From: Roseinatronobacter monicus
Lineage (GTDB): Bacteria; Pseudomonadota; Alphaproteobacteria; Rhodobacterales; Rhodobacteraceae
Length of the DNA: 64,000 nucleotides
NCBI RefSeq assembly: GCF_006716865.1
Contig: NZ_VFPT01000001.1
Span: 2,847,001 to 2,911,000 of the forward strand
Direction: 5' to 3'
This document shows, piece by piece, positions 63,802 to 64,000 of this stretch. Under the pieces are notes generated by a model. The model saw only the letters and a list, made by a program, of their open reading frames with translations. It was not told where the DNA came from and did no database searches. Position 1 is the stretch's first letter, and the number at the start of each line of letters is the position of its first letter. The position numbers were made by a program, and so were the translations under genes.

Positions 63802-64000
63802 TCATGATCCTGCTTTCCAAGGGCCAACGCGGGCTTTTGCCAATTTCTGGACCATAGCCGATGCGCGCCAACATTTGAACCGTGCCCCCGTCAGGTGCAA
63901 GGCGTTCCTGCACTTGACGGAAGGGTCCGGCCATTTCGGAGAATTCCTGCAATGCCTGGCTCAGAGGGTGAAACCCAAGGCCATTCGCTGTTGCCGCAAT
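63794..64000 (-). CDS. Nitroreductase-family protein, C-terminal part (5' end outside window)
   Basis: The last 68 codons of a gene running off the right edge. The sequence ANGLGFHPLSQALQEFSEMA, then VQMLARIGYGPEIGKSPRWP, matches the C-terminus of the nitroreductase/Acg-like FMN family with twin-arginine relatives. Only the end is visible, so the cofactor-binding part and the start cannot be checked. It overlaps the MarR start codon. Confidence 0.65.
   Translation of the reverse strand: MAATANGLGFHPLSQALQEFSEMAGPFRQVQERLAPDGGTVQMLARIGYGPEIGKSPRWPLESRIMNV

Overview
The window is chromosomal DNA from a GC-rich alphaproteobacterium, most likely a member of the Rhodobacterales (Roseobacter/Rhodobacter lineage). 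The support is the Lon, UvrB, DeoA and ArgE sequences, the TRAP transporter, the Mrp-type antiporter locus, and a GC-rich intergenic double hairpin of a type I recall as common in that order. No sequence search was possible, so the genus is not assigned.

Layout. 1-2349: lon (5' end outside the window), terminator, tRNA-Val(CAC). 2550-5313: island remnant beside the tRNA, with a broken tyrosine integrase, an excisionase-like gene and an IS630 element whose transposase needs a -1 frameshift. 5340-7887: NADP-type glutamate dehydrogenase and a potassium channel with a zinc ribbon. 8391-16188: a COG4315-cytochrome c fusion, a PQQ sugar dehydrogenase, a pseudo-receiver, a Crp/Fnr regulator, a three-gene operon (molybdopterin-fold protein, histidine kinase, response regulator) and an OmpA-like protein. 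16304-26092: housekeeping genes (uvrB, deoA, PaaI thioesterase, EamA exporter, SRAP protease, Na/Pi cotransporter, argE, DUF2059). 26309-28433: tRNA-Ser(CGA), a histidine-kinase fragment and choline sulfatase.

28617-35352 is the most interesting locus. An H-NOX haem NO sensor is translationally coupled to a hybrid histidine kinase with an N-terminal HNOBA domain. Both are divergent from a 1329-residue self-sufficient nitric oxide synthase that carries two tandem N-terminal globin domains, a NOS oxygenase and a complete FMN/FAD/NADPH reductase. The first globin has Phe where the proximal His should be; the second keeps its His. One locus could therefore make NO from arginine, oxidise it to nitrate on the globin, and sense it through H-NOX and the kinase. 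About 550 bp with two perfect inverted repeats separates the two arms.

35521-39173: UPF0178 gene, then an arsenate operon (ArsR-ArsC fusion, GAPDH, ArsJ). 40083-42580: ECF sigma/anti-sigma pair and a DUF2333 protein. 43714-50845: an Mrp-like cation/proton antiporter operon (E, F, G, DUF4040-B fusion, C and three ND2/4/5-type subunits), followed 15 bp later by an OLD-type ATPase/nuclease gene split by an IS5-family element with a 3-bp duplication. 54378-56965: an intact IS21 element with a 6-bp duplication. 57352-63062: LysR regulator divergent from a PLP-dependent D-cysteine desulfhydrase/L-cysteate lyase-like gene, a DctPQM TRAP transporter and an alpha/beta hydrolase. 63346-64000: MarR regulator overlapping the end of a nitroreductase-like gene that runs off the window. 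No CRISPR array, rRNA or prophage structural genes were seen.
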